This document shows, piece after piece, positions 1-9,730 of a stretch of 64,000 nt of DNA. Both the position numbers and the translations under genes were made by a program. Below the pieces are notes generated by a model. It worked only from the letters and a program-made list of their open reading frames with translations, did not search any database and was not told the DNA's origin. Location of the stretch: the NCBI GenBank assembly GCA_004135705.1, contig CM014271.1, positions 34,617,188 through 34,681,187 of the forward strand, read 5' to 3'. The DNA is from Alloteropsis semialata. Taxonomy: Eukaryota > Streptophyta > Magnoliopsida > Poales > Poaceae. Within the stretch, counting starts at the first letter, position 1. Each line of letters starts with the position of its first letter.

Positions 1-360
1 GTCCACTTGGTAAAATAATCAGTAGCCACCAACACGAAGCGATGTCCCTTTGATGAAGGAGGATGAATCTGCCCAACAAAGTCCAATCCCCATCCTCGAA
101 AAGGCCAAGTTTTGATAATAGGATGTAATAAAGCTGCTGGAACCATCTGAATATTCCCAAACCTTTGACCCTCTTCACATCCTTTGTAATACCGAAAACA
201 ATCAGCTATCATATTAGGCCAATAAAAACAAGCCCTTCTCAAAAGCCACTTCATCTTAGGAGCCGATTGATGTGTACCACAAATACCTTCATGAACTTCA
301 CCCATTGCAATTTTAGCTTGATCAGAATCCAAACACTTCAACAATAAATCTTCAGCCGTC
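1..360 (-). pseudogene. Ty3/gypsy integrase fragment (truncated)
   Basis: The minus strand reads open from about 359 to the window edge and matches the N-terminal half of a Ty3/gypsy integrase. The zinc-binding region has its two histidines (HEGICGTH), followed by CFYWPN and then CEEG, where the family has CxxC, so the last zinc ligand is changed to Gly. The start of the catalytic core follows (WGLDFVG, then LVATDYFTKW at the edge), with the first catalytic Asp in GLDF. The homology stops abruptly near 360, so this is a broken fragment that continues beyond the window. It is on the same strand as the gag region at 2097-3676, but 361-1096 is not pol-like, so I do not join them. Confidence 0.8.
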
Positions 361-803
361 CAGAGACGGGAAAAAGGACTCCATGATCTGTTTTGGGGTG
401 GGAGGGTGTTTCAAATCAAACAAACCTCCTCTGACATGTCATGTCATGTCATGGCAATCCTTGTCTAATCAGAATGCACACGGAGATTCTCAAGCATATT
501 GCCACGTGTTGCATTGTGTAATACGGAGTCCGTTACTTATCCTCTCTGTCTCTTCTCGATGAAATGCAATCACATCCAAAATGTCACCCTCATACATATC
601 GAATACTTTTAATCATTAACCAGAAAAGCTTGGGATTTTTTTCTTTTAATATCTATTCAGCAGCAGAGCACCAATTCGTACATCACGTCACATTCATGAA
701 ACCAATGCACCTTCAGAAATTACCTGGCCACGTAGGACATTTGTATCCCAAGACTAGGAACGCTGACTTGAATGCTTGATCTGAAGTTACAGCACAGTGT
801 AAC

Positions 804-985
804 ATTATGTACTCTTTGTACTAAAAAAGAATGCAACTATATGTTGCGTGCTAGTTAGAGTGGTTCACGTTTGATCAAATTTCTAGCGAATAATATTATG
901 TACTCTTTGTACTAAAAAAGAATGCAACTATATGTTGCGTGCTAGTTAGAGTGGTTCACGTTTGATCAAATTTCTAGCGAATAAT
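804..985. repeat. Tandem duplication, 2 x 91 bp
   Basis: Two essentially identical 91-bp units lie head to tail, 804-894 and 895-985. Each begins ATTATGTACTC and ends TCTAGCGAATAAT. The rest of 361-1096 is AT-rich non-coding sequence in which I see no gene; it ends at the N gap. Confidence 0.9.
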
Positions 986-1096
986 ATTCATATTTATGGC
1001 TCTAAATATATTTATTATAAAAACATATTTGTAATTAATTTAAAAATATTTATTTTATATGATAAATATTTAGATTTTTTACCTATAATTGGTCAA

Positions 1097-2096
1097 NNNN
1101 NNNNNNNNNNNNNNNNNNNNNNNNNNNNNNNNNNNNNNNNNNNNNNNNNNNNNNNNNNNNNNNNNNNNNNNNNNNNNNNNNNNNNNNNNNNNNNNNNNNN
1201 NNNNNNNNNNNNNNNNNNNNNNNNNNNNNNNNNNNNNNNNNNNNNNNNNNNNNNNNNNNNNNNNNNNNNNNNNNNNNNNNNNNNNNNNNNNNNNNNNNNN
1301 NNNNNNNNNNNNNNNNNNNNNNNNNNNNNNNNNNNNNNNNNNNNNNNNNNNNNNNNNNNNNNNNNNNNNNNNNNNNNNNNNNNNNNNNNNNNNNNNNNNN
1401 NNNNNNNNNNNNNNNNNNNNNNNNNNNNNNNNNNNNNNNNNNNNNNNNNNNNNNNNNNNNNNNNNNNNNNNNNNNNNNNNNNNNNNNNNNNNNNNNNNNN
1501 NNNNNNNNNNNNNNNNNNNNNNNNNNNNNNNNNNNNNNNNNNNNNNNNNNNNNNNNNNNNNNNNNNNNNNNNNNNNNNNNNNNNNNNNNNNNNNNNNNNN
1601 NNNNNNNNNNNNNNNNNNNNNNNNNNNNNNNNNNNNNNNNNNNNNNNNNNNNNNNNNNNNNNNNNNNNNNNNNNNNNNNNNNNNNNNNNNNNNNNNNNNN
1701 NNNNNNNNNNNNNNNNNNNNNNNNNNNNNNNNNNNNNNNNNNNNNNNNNNNNNNNNNNNNNNNNNNNNNNNNNNNNNNNNNNNNNNNNNNNNNNNNNNNN
1801 NNNNNNNNNNNNNNNNNNNNNNNNNNNNNNNNNNNNNNNNNNNNNNNNNNNNNNNNNNNNNNNNNNNNNNNNNNNNNNNNNNNNNNNNNNNNNNNNNNNN
1901 NNNNNNNNNNNNNNNNNNNNNNNNNNNNNNNNNNNNNNNNNNNNNNNNNNNNNNNNNNNNNNNNNNNNNNNNNNNNNNNNNNNNNNNNNNNNNNNNNNNN
2001 NNNNNNNNNNNNNNNNNNNNNNNNNNNNNNNNNNNNNNNNNNNNNNNNNNNNNNNNNNNNNNNNNNNNNNNNNNNNNNNNNNNNNNNNNNNNNNNN
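1097..2096. other. Assembly gap, exactly 1000 N
   Basis: One uninterrupted run of 1000 N. The round length suggests a placeholder of unknown true size. The rest of the gag-bearing element to its right (protease, RT, integrase and second LTR) could lie here. Confidence 0.98.
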
Positions 2097-3676
2097 TTAG
2101 GTTTCAACATCTTCGGACGCTCCTGAGTAGAACCGGTGGAACCGGTTTCAGGAACCGATAAAACCGGTTTGTCCTGTACAGGCTCAAACGGCTTCTTGGA
2201 TGATCCTTGCCACCCGAGATCCGAGACTCTTGCAGTGATTTTGAACGTCTCTCTGCCATTGGGGGTCTTCTCACACACCACTTCCCTGACAATTGATTTT
2301 CCCTTTGAATTTTCAAGCTTTGGCTTCTCATCACCCACAACAACATTTTTTCCTTTAGTTGATTCGACTTGATGCGGCCGAATCAGAATCTTGGGAGCTT
2401 GCATCTCAAGGGTATTGACAGAGAAAGGGTCTTTATCCACCTGCATCTCATGTAGTGTCAAACGTCCTTCATTCAAGGCCGATTGCACCTGTCGACGGAA
2501 AACATTGCAATCATTAGTAGCATGCGTAAAAGAATTATGCAACTTGCAATATGCCCGCCTTTTGAGTTCTTCAAGTGGAGGAATAGTATGAGACATTTTA
2601 ATGTTTCCATTCTTCAATAATTCATCAAAAATACGATCACATTTGGAAACATCAAAAGTAAATCGCACTTCTTCTTTCCGATTCTTTTGAATTGGCTTAA
2701 GAGATGGACAAGTGTACGATTTATTCTTAGAAGGCCATATAAGTTCAGCAACATACACATCTTCCTCATCGTCCGAACTACTAGAATCATAAGTAACAAC
2801 ATGAACATTGGAACGATGAGTCTTATATGTATCCTTACTATTTTTAATTCGGTTTTTAGCAACTAAAGCTCTTATTTGCACTTGATTAACCGAATAATGT
2901 TCAAAGCCTTCTATTTTTTCTTTAAGAGAGGATCTTAAACCATTAAAAGAAACATCAGCAAGATCCCTTTCAGAAAGCGACAAATAAAACATCGGTTTCT
3001 AGTTTCTTTGAATCGTTTAAAATAATCAACAACAGATTCATCTCTTTGTTGTCTAACCGATGTTAAATCTGTTAATTTCAACTGAACACTCCCACTATAA
3101 AAATGATCATGAAACTTTTGCTCTAATTGATTCCATGAATTAATTGAGCCGGGAGTTAATGAAGAAAACCAAGAGAAAGCAGTTCCAGTCAAAGATAAAG
3201 AAAATAAACGAACTTTCAAGGCTTCACTTGAACTAGCTTCTCCTAGTTGAGCAATATATTGGCTAACATGTTCCCAAGTGGTTTTACTATCATCACCATT
3301 AAATTTCACAAAATTCGGAACACGCCAATTATTGGGGTAAGCTACAGCATCAAAATTAGCAGGATATGGTTTTTGATATAATCTAGAATTACCCATATCA
3401 ATGCCAAGCTTATCCTGCATCATNCCGGCATCATGAAGTCTTGAGTTCTTGTCACCTTGCCATGGCGATCCTTCTTGAGCCCCATCAAGAATTGCTTCTT
3501 GAAGAATTCTTGGGCTGCTTCAAACTTCAGGCGTTCCTCCTCGCTGATCTCCTCAATGGAGGGAACAACGATGTTATCCTTGTCAAGATCTGAAATAGAT
3601 CCCATCTGGCTAGGTCCTGAACAATCGGTTATTAAAACCAAGATTTCCAGATTCCCCAGCGGAGTCGCCAAAAATG
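2097..3676 (-). pseudogene. Ty3/gypsy gag region, frameshifted, running into N gap
   Basis: Minus-strand gag downstream of the LTR at 3677-4278. A leader ORF (3701-3425) reaches the single N at 3424. The next ORF (3423-2935) carries the retrotransposon gag domain: WRVPNFVKFNGDD, then WEHVSQYIAQLGEA, then FSWFSSLTPGSI and VVDYFKRFKETRNRC. The reading then shifts frame in a T-run near 2998 and continues in the frame that reads LSLSERDLADVSFNGLRS down to the gap. That second part includes a zinc-knuckle-like YCKLHNSFTHATNDC and a lysine-rich tail. At least one frameshift is present, so it is not translatable as it stands. Gag forms the cytoplasmic particle of the element. The remaining polyprotein is in the gap or lost. 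Confidence 0.85.
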
Positions 3677-4278
3677 TGTTGACGCTTTTTCTAATCAACA
3701 CACCGAACTTGCGTTAGAACGCGCGAGATCCGCAATGGATCGATCGACTGCAGCAGTCCCAGGCAAAACCGGTAATACCGGTTTGTAGATCCGGTGAAAC
3801 CGGTTCTACGGGGGCAGCTGCGTAGACCTAAGATCATCGACCCGGGAGGGACCCCGTCAGGGCAGGCGCGCCTAGGGTTTCTCTGAGATCGGCAGGCCAC
3901 TCAGAGCGCCGTAAATCGCCGTAGAGACGAAGAACGAACAGAATTAGGGTTGGAAAAGCTAGGGTTTAGAGATGACAAAAAGTAAAGGTAATAAATGTTT
4001 TGATCGATTGGATAACCCTCAATCGGCCGTGACCCTTCATATTTATAGGGTGGGGAGGTCGTACCCCGCAAGAAAAGTCCTATTACAACTCGGATCTATA
4101 AAAGAGTCCAATCCTACTAGGACTCGGGGAAAACCGGTTCCACCGGTTTCCTAAACCGGTTCCACCGGTTTGCCTTGTCGAACAGGCAACAGTGCTAAAC
4201 CGGTTCCACCGGTTTGAGGAATCGGTTCCACCGGTTCTTCCTGCCTTGCTGTCCTTGTGCCAATTTTGATCGCCAACA
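3677..4278 (-). mobile_element. 5' LTR of a Ty3/gypsy-type element (602 bp)
   Basis: On the plus strand the block opens TGTTGACGC and closes CGCCAACA, giving TGTTG...CAACA ends. Read on the minus strand it is followed at once by TTTTGGCGACTCCGCTGGGG, which has the look of a primer-binding site, and then gag, so this is the 5' LTR. It contains many CCGGTT/AACCGG motifs, a TATAAATA-like box (complement near 4037-4044) and an AAACCCTAG stretch. The insertion point is 15 bp beyond the RLK1 stop codon. The partner LTR is not visible; if the element was complete, it should be flanked by GGACC, the bases at 4279-4283. Confidence 0.85.
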
Positions 4279-4293
4279 GGACCAAACCAGACC

Positions 4294-5246
4294 TCATCTC
4301 GCCGATGGGCCAAACGAGGACACCAAAGCCGCGTCATCACGCTGCAACGCTCGCCGCGCCGGGACGCTGCAGTCGCCGTTCGCGCGAGCATCCTCAAGTG
4401 CCAGGCTGTCCTTCAGCTGCGCCACGACGTCGGCCATCGTCGGCCTCGCAGCACTGGCGTCCGCCGTGCACGCCATGGCGGTGTCCACCACCATCCACAT
4501 GGAGCTGACGTCGTAGGCGCCTCCGAGCTTTGGGTCGGCGATGGAGCAGATGTCGCCAGCGGCGATCCTCTGTTTCACGCGCTGGATGATGTGGCCCTGG
4601 CCTGGCACCAGCGGAGGCTCGCCGGTGGCTGCCTCCAGCAGGATCACACCGAAGCTGTACACGTCGCTGCTCTCGGTGATCCTTCCCGTAAGGTAGTACC
4701 TGAGAAAATAGAAGCCAAGAACATCAAAGATCAATAGAGCACCAAAAAGGTTCGTGTAATAAAATTATTAAATCTAGAGGAAAACATTTTGCATATAACC
4801 ATGACAAGTGTGCTAGTTTACTGCACATTCGAATATAAGCTACAACGAAAAAAGGTAACAAAATATAGACTACCACAGGGAGAGACATACTCAGGGTCCA
4901 TGTAACCAGCCGTGCCAGCTGCAGTTGCTGATATGTGAGTCTGAGTATCGCTAAGATATGATCTGCTAAGTCCCAAATCTGCTATTTTAGCTTGCAGATG
5001 TCGGCCCAAGAGAACGTTGCTGCTCTTCACATCCCGGTGAATTATTGGCGGGTTGCATCCATTGTGCAAATAATCCAGGCCTATACATATAGCAGGAACG
5101 TCAAGGAGATGAAAATTAAAAAGGAACATATGCCACATTTGCCTGGCTGCCTATCTATGTATTTCATTTCAGCATACCTTGTGCAGCTTCAAGCATAATT
5201 CGTACACGTGTTCCCCAGTTCAGGACTTCAGCAGCAGCATCTTTAC
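4294..5246 (-). pseudogene. RLK1 exons 11-13: kinase C-lobe
   Basis: Exon 11 (5178-5246) encodes LNWGTRVRIMLEAAQ. Exon 12 (4891-5080) encodes the catalytic loop (IIHRDVKSSNVLLG), the metal-binding motif and the activation segment (THISATAAGTAGYMDPEY). Exon 13 (4294-4699) encodes the rest of the C-lobe (SSDVYSFGVILLEAATGEPP) and a short tail. The metal-binding motif reads ADLGLSR rather than ADFGLSR as in RLK2 and RLK3. Exons 10 and 11, normally close, are here nearly 9.3 kb apart because of the Copia-type element. Confidence 0.9.
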
Positions 5247-5379
5247 CTTCATTGTATCAGCAGAACAGAGTTGTGTTAACAACCTTCACATGTCAAGTTC
5301 AGCAAATTTGTGGAAATATCGAATTCATCCAGGTTTCTAGGTCTGGTTCTCACTTCTCTATGCTATAAATAAAACCAAC

Positions 5380-7220
5380 TGAAGGACCGAAACAGCGACC
5401 AGAGGGGGGGAATGGGAGCCTTTACAAATTTCTTCCAAAGTGAAACGAGACTCCAAAATCCAACCGGACCCCTCTCTTCTAGCAAACTCAAGCTCACTTA
5501 GCTATGGAAGAGCTAACGAACCTAGGAAGAATGCTAGGAACCTTTCAGAACAAAGCGGAAGCAAAAACAAGCCGAGCTCACAAAAATTCAGATCACAAAC
5601 CGGTCTCACTGGAGCACAAACCGGTCAGACCTCTCTCCAAAGCGGTCTCACGAAACCCAAACCGGTCTGACCTTTTCCGAAACCGGTCTGACCTCTTTGG
5701 TCTGGCAGCCTATAGAGAGTTCAAGAAAAATAGCAAAACTAGACCAAACGAGCTCCAAAAATCATGATATTTGGACTATAGGTTTCCAGTGGTATTATGA
5801 GTCCAAACACCAGAAGAGATCTTCAAAAGGAGCAAGTTGACAAAAAACCGGTCTGACCTCTTCCGAAACCGGTCTGACCTGTTCTTCCTGGCAGCAACTT
5901 GAAAACATGGGGAGAAAACCCTCAATCCACTCAAACGAGGTCCAAACTCCGTGAAATTTGCGCCATAGCTGCGCAAGAACTTGGTGAGTGTTATCCAAAA
6001 GATCTTCTCCAAGAAAGATCAATACATCACCAAGAATTTCACGGATTTGACCAAGAACACAAGAGAGGAAGGGTTTCGGGAAAACTCAAGATTCGTGGTG
6101 CTCGTGCATGGATTCAGTAGGGGATCACCCTAGATGTGTTCGCACATGTCCCAGCACCAAATCCCCCCAAGAAATCCGACCCAAAACGCAGCCAAACTCA
6201 AGATCACGAATTCGCCCAAAAATAGCCCCGAAAATGGCTAAAAAGAAAAACGCCGGGAACAAAGGATTTGGCACAAGATTAAGAGGAGATTTCACTAAGA
6301 ATCACTTGGCCATATCCGGATACAAGCCACTCACAAGTATTACAAAACTTGGATGGCTAAAAGCTCAAGAACAAGAGCCTCTCCTCTCTTCTCTCCTCAA
6401 ACCCTAAAAATCCTCTCACATGTGCAAAATGAGAGAGACCTCCACCTCCTAAGCCCCAAGAGAGTGCTGAAATTTCAGCCTCTCCACATATAAATAGGCA
6501 TCCGGAAAATGACCAAAATACCCTTACATGAAGCACTTAAAACACAAGCCCACACAGGGGCATTTTGGACCAAGTCCAGGAATATTGATCGGACGCCCAC
6601 GCCGCCTTCACGACTTTGCTTCGCCTCGACGCAAGCTTCGCGATGCCGCCACGTGTCGTCCCACTCGAAGCTTCCGGCCGCATCGAACCGCACCCAGTCC
6701 CACCGGGCCGCATCCGACCGCACCGTGCTCCACCCGCGTTTTGAGGCCCAAACCGGGAAAACCTGCCTCTGGCCGGTTTTTAGGACCAAACCGCCAAACC
6801 CTCCTTGCACGTCGCCGCACGACGTGACTCACCGATGTCGACGCGTGTCCGGCCTCCGCCAAGCCTCCGACGCCTCCAAGTCTTTCGCTCCCGCTCCCGG
6901 GCCGCCTACTCGACTCGCCTCCGTCCCGCTTGACTCGACCGACGCCGTCTTCATCCCATCATGTACTCTTGCTCTTCCGCGCACCATGTGGATCGCCCAT
7001 GACTCCGCCCGGACTCCTCGGGTCCCTCAGTCCAAGCCTACTCGTTCACCCTTCACCGCCCTCGGTCCATCGGCATGAACCTTTCGCGCTTGACTTTCAC
7101 CACATGCCGTCGACCGCCATGTGGCATCCTACACCTGCACATCACAAGCCAAGAGATACATCAAACCACACAACGGTTGTCAATCACTCATCATCCAAGG
7201 GTGACCACCATTGGTCCACA
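5380..7220 (-). repeat. 3' LTR of the Copia-type element
   Basis: Direct copy of 11997-13835. The 5' end (plus sense) TGAAGGACCG and the 3' end GGTCCACA are shared. It contains clustered ACCGGTCTGACC motifs near 5593-5690 and 5846-5880 and a CACATATAAATAGG TATA-type stretch (complement) near 6485-6498. The short ORFs in it are not supported as genes. Confidence 0.95.
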
Positions 7221-7235
7221 ATCTCCCCCTTGATG
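7221..7235 (-). other. Polypurine tract of the Copia-type element
   Basis: Minus strand CATCAAGGGGGAGAT lies directly against the TG of the 3' LTR; it would prime plus-strand DNA synthesis. Confidence 0.85.
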
Positions 7236-8760
7236 AGTGCATTGACAACACCCACCATAATAACTTGAAAACAATAAGAAGAAGAGAAAGGAAAAACAAA
7301 TATCTCTTTCAAGTGATCCAAAAGCCAAGACAAAAGGCAAAGACAAGATCACTCGAGAAGAGAAGTCTCAGTCCCCTAAGACAAGGGCAACGGCTCGACA
7401 CAACTGAGACAAAGTCACATGATCCCTCAAGAAGAGGCAGAAAGGGCTCAACACCAATCATGTGACAAGCGAAAGCTCAAACAACTGCCGGCTCCTCAAG
7501 AAGAGGTAAAAGCTCAACGCAACTGGCAAGAGAGCAAAAGAGAAGCAACTCACACAAAAGAGATGCAAACTCAACACAAAGCTCCCCCTGAGCGAAAGCA
7601 CTCTCCCTGAAAACATGCTACACAAATGCATGCAGGAGCAAATGCAACTCCCCCTTACTAAATGCAATGCAGATTCTCCTATCTCCATGAAATGCATGCA
7701 AAACCATAAACTCTCCCCTTTGAGCATATGCAACATAAATTTCTCCCCCTTGTTGTCAATGCAAACATCAAGGATTTCATGAGAGCACAAAATGCATGCC
7801 ATGGGGTGCAAAAACTACCAAGCTTTTCAAATATATCACAAAGCATTTACAAATGCTATAAATGAACTAAAGCACAGAGAAGCAGATCATAAGCAAGCAC
7901 AAATAGCCGACATGAGGATATTATAATAGAATCAGGAGGCTCAGGCATAATTTCAGATTTTCATATTTTATAAAAGATATCACCACATGAGCAAAAGTCT
8001 AGCCATGATAACTCGAGCAAGGTCAAACTAGATCACAAAAGCTCATATAAGGATGACACATTCTCAACATAAGATCATTGCTAACACTTGCAAGACATTC
8101 CTACTCATTTTCAAACTCACTGAGACCATGAGCCTACTTCTATGGCAAGCACATGTAACAGTAGAGCAACCTGGTGATGATTTTAAATGAGCAATATAGA
8201 TTAACAGCATTTTCATGCATACTATTTGCTATCTTCCATATTTTCATATTACTAGCATTTTTCATTAAGCACATACAAAACCAAGGTTTATGAGGTGTCC
8301 CTTGACACAAGTGAAGCACAGAAAACATGCTCCCCCTAGGTAATGCAAAGCAAGCGCAATGATAAGCCATGTGCAAAGAACAAATCGCCCGAGTACGAGC
8401 TAGCACAACCTAGCATCTCAAGCAAGAGCAGCGCATGACAAAAGACTTACTCATGGGTGATAAACATTTCATGATTCATTTTATAAAAACAAGCTTAGCT
8501 CACAAGATTTCTTATGACAATATCATCAAGAGCATAAGCAGCACATTGCAAAATCACCACAATCTTATGCACTAGTTCTCAAGAGCATAAGCAAATACTC
8601 AGGATATATAAGAGAAGCTCATCTAGTGCATAGATATGATACAAATGCATTATGTCACAAAATGCAATGCAAATGCATGAGACATATATGATACAATGTG
8701 ATGCAAGAGAAAACATCCAGAACCCAACACAAAAGGGAGAAGAAAGAGGCAACAAAAGCA
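7236..8760 (-). other. Internal non-coding region with repeated polypurine-like tracts
   Basis: No coding capacity recognised. CTCCCCCT-type tracts (AGGGGGAG on the element's sense strand) recur near 7580, 7650, 7712, 7742 and 8329, each next to ATGCAA/AATGCA-rich sequence. Multiple PPT-like repeats before the 3' LTR are known in SIRE/Maximus-type Copia elements, which fits the proposed origin. Confidence 0.6.
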
Positions 8761-8774
8761 ACAAGAGCAAAGAG

Positions 8775-9226
8775 GTATGATCATGCAAGTTACCGATCAT
8801 CTGTTGAGGTGGATGGCGACGCTGAAAGTGTCGTTGAGCCTCATGCTCTGAGGTAGCCTCCCCCTCAACTATAGCTGGACTCTCCTGGTCATCTTCTTCA
8901 ACTTGATCATGTAGTGGTACATGTCGATGGCCTGGTGTAGTGGAAGTAGAATCTGGCCCATCAACTGATGTAGTCGAAGTAGAAGGTACAGGTGCAGCAG
9001 CTGGTGGATGATCGATCACATCTTCATCTTAATCACCACCATCTACAAGCTCATCCTCTTCCTCAAAGATGCTTTGCTTCATTCCATGTTCATCTGCAAG
9101 CTCAAAGGCAGATGGTGTGCAAGGCATAGTTTCATCGAAAATAATCTCACATGTTTCTACTATCCGGTTAGTTTCAAGGTTAGGAACATGATAAGCACAA
9201 CTATAAGATGCATAACCAACCATCAA
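8775..9226 (-). pseudogene. Relic of Copia pol: integrase C-terminus and linker to RT
   Basis: One minus-strand frame reads VGYASYSCAYHVPNL and EIIFDE, the motif family at the C-terminal end of Copia integrases, then an acidic linker. After an in-frame TAA near 9030 it continues through an acidic Ser/Pro/Thr-rich stretch to QRRHPPQQMIGN, the segment that normally precedes the reverse transcriptase. It ends in a leucine-rich run with no RT after it. This remnant ties the non-autonomous element to a Copia parent that lost its integrase core, protease and RT/RNase H. Confidence 0.65.
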
Positions 9227-9730
9227 ATAGAGAGAGATTCAAATTTATCCAAATTACCTTGCTTGAGAATGAAGCACCTACATCAAAAGTCTCACAAAAG
9301 ACTAATCCACCAAGATATATACAAAGCTAGCATGGCAAGATATACATGAAGAAACATCCATGCTAACATGAAAAAGTGGCTAGCCTACCATGTCATTTAG
9401 AAAAGTTAGCATATCACAAGATAAGCAATAATACAATATGCTAGACATGAAAAGGTGGCTATCCTACCATGTTATTTACAAAGCTAGCATGCCACATGAT
9501 GAACAAAGATAATAGCATGCTAGACAGGAAGTAAAAGCATAAAACAAGTATAAAACATGCAAGAAAGTATACAAGTGAGTACAAGAGTGTACAAAAGGAA
9601 AGCTCACTATACAAAGTATACAAAGGCCACTCAAGGGCCATCCAAACGGTGTGGAGAACCATCAAGTCTTTATCACCTCAAGCAAAAGATCAAGTCCGTT
9701 AAGCTCATGTTCTCCAACCGCATATCGTAC

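Noticed and set aside
361..1096. Joining the integrase scrap at 1-360 to the gag element at 2097-4278 as one copy
   Set aside because: 361-1096 is not RT/RNase H sequence and includes a tandem duplication; with the gap between, continuity is not supported.
1079..2992. Long ORFs spanning the N gap at 1097-2096
   Set aside because: The N bases are read through as X; only the part from 2097 rightward is real coding sequence (gag).
6509..7078. 189-codon ORF in the Copia-type 3' LTR (and its twin at 13232-13693)
   Set aside because: GC-rich LTR sequence with Pro/Ser/Arg-rich translations, several overlapping frames, no domain.
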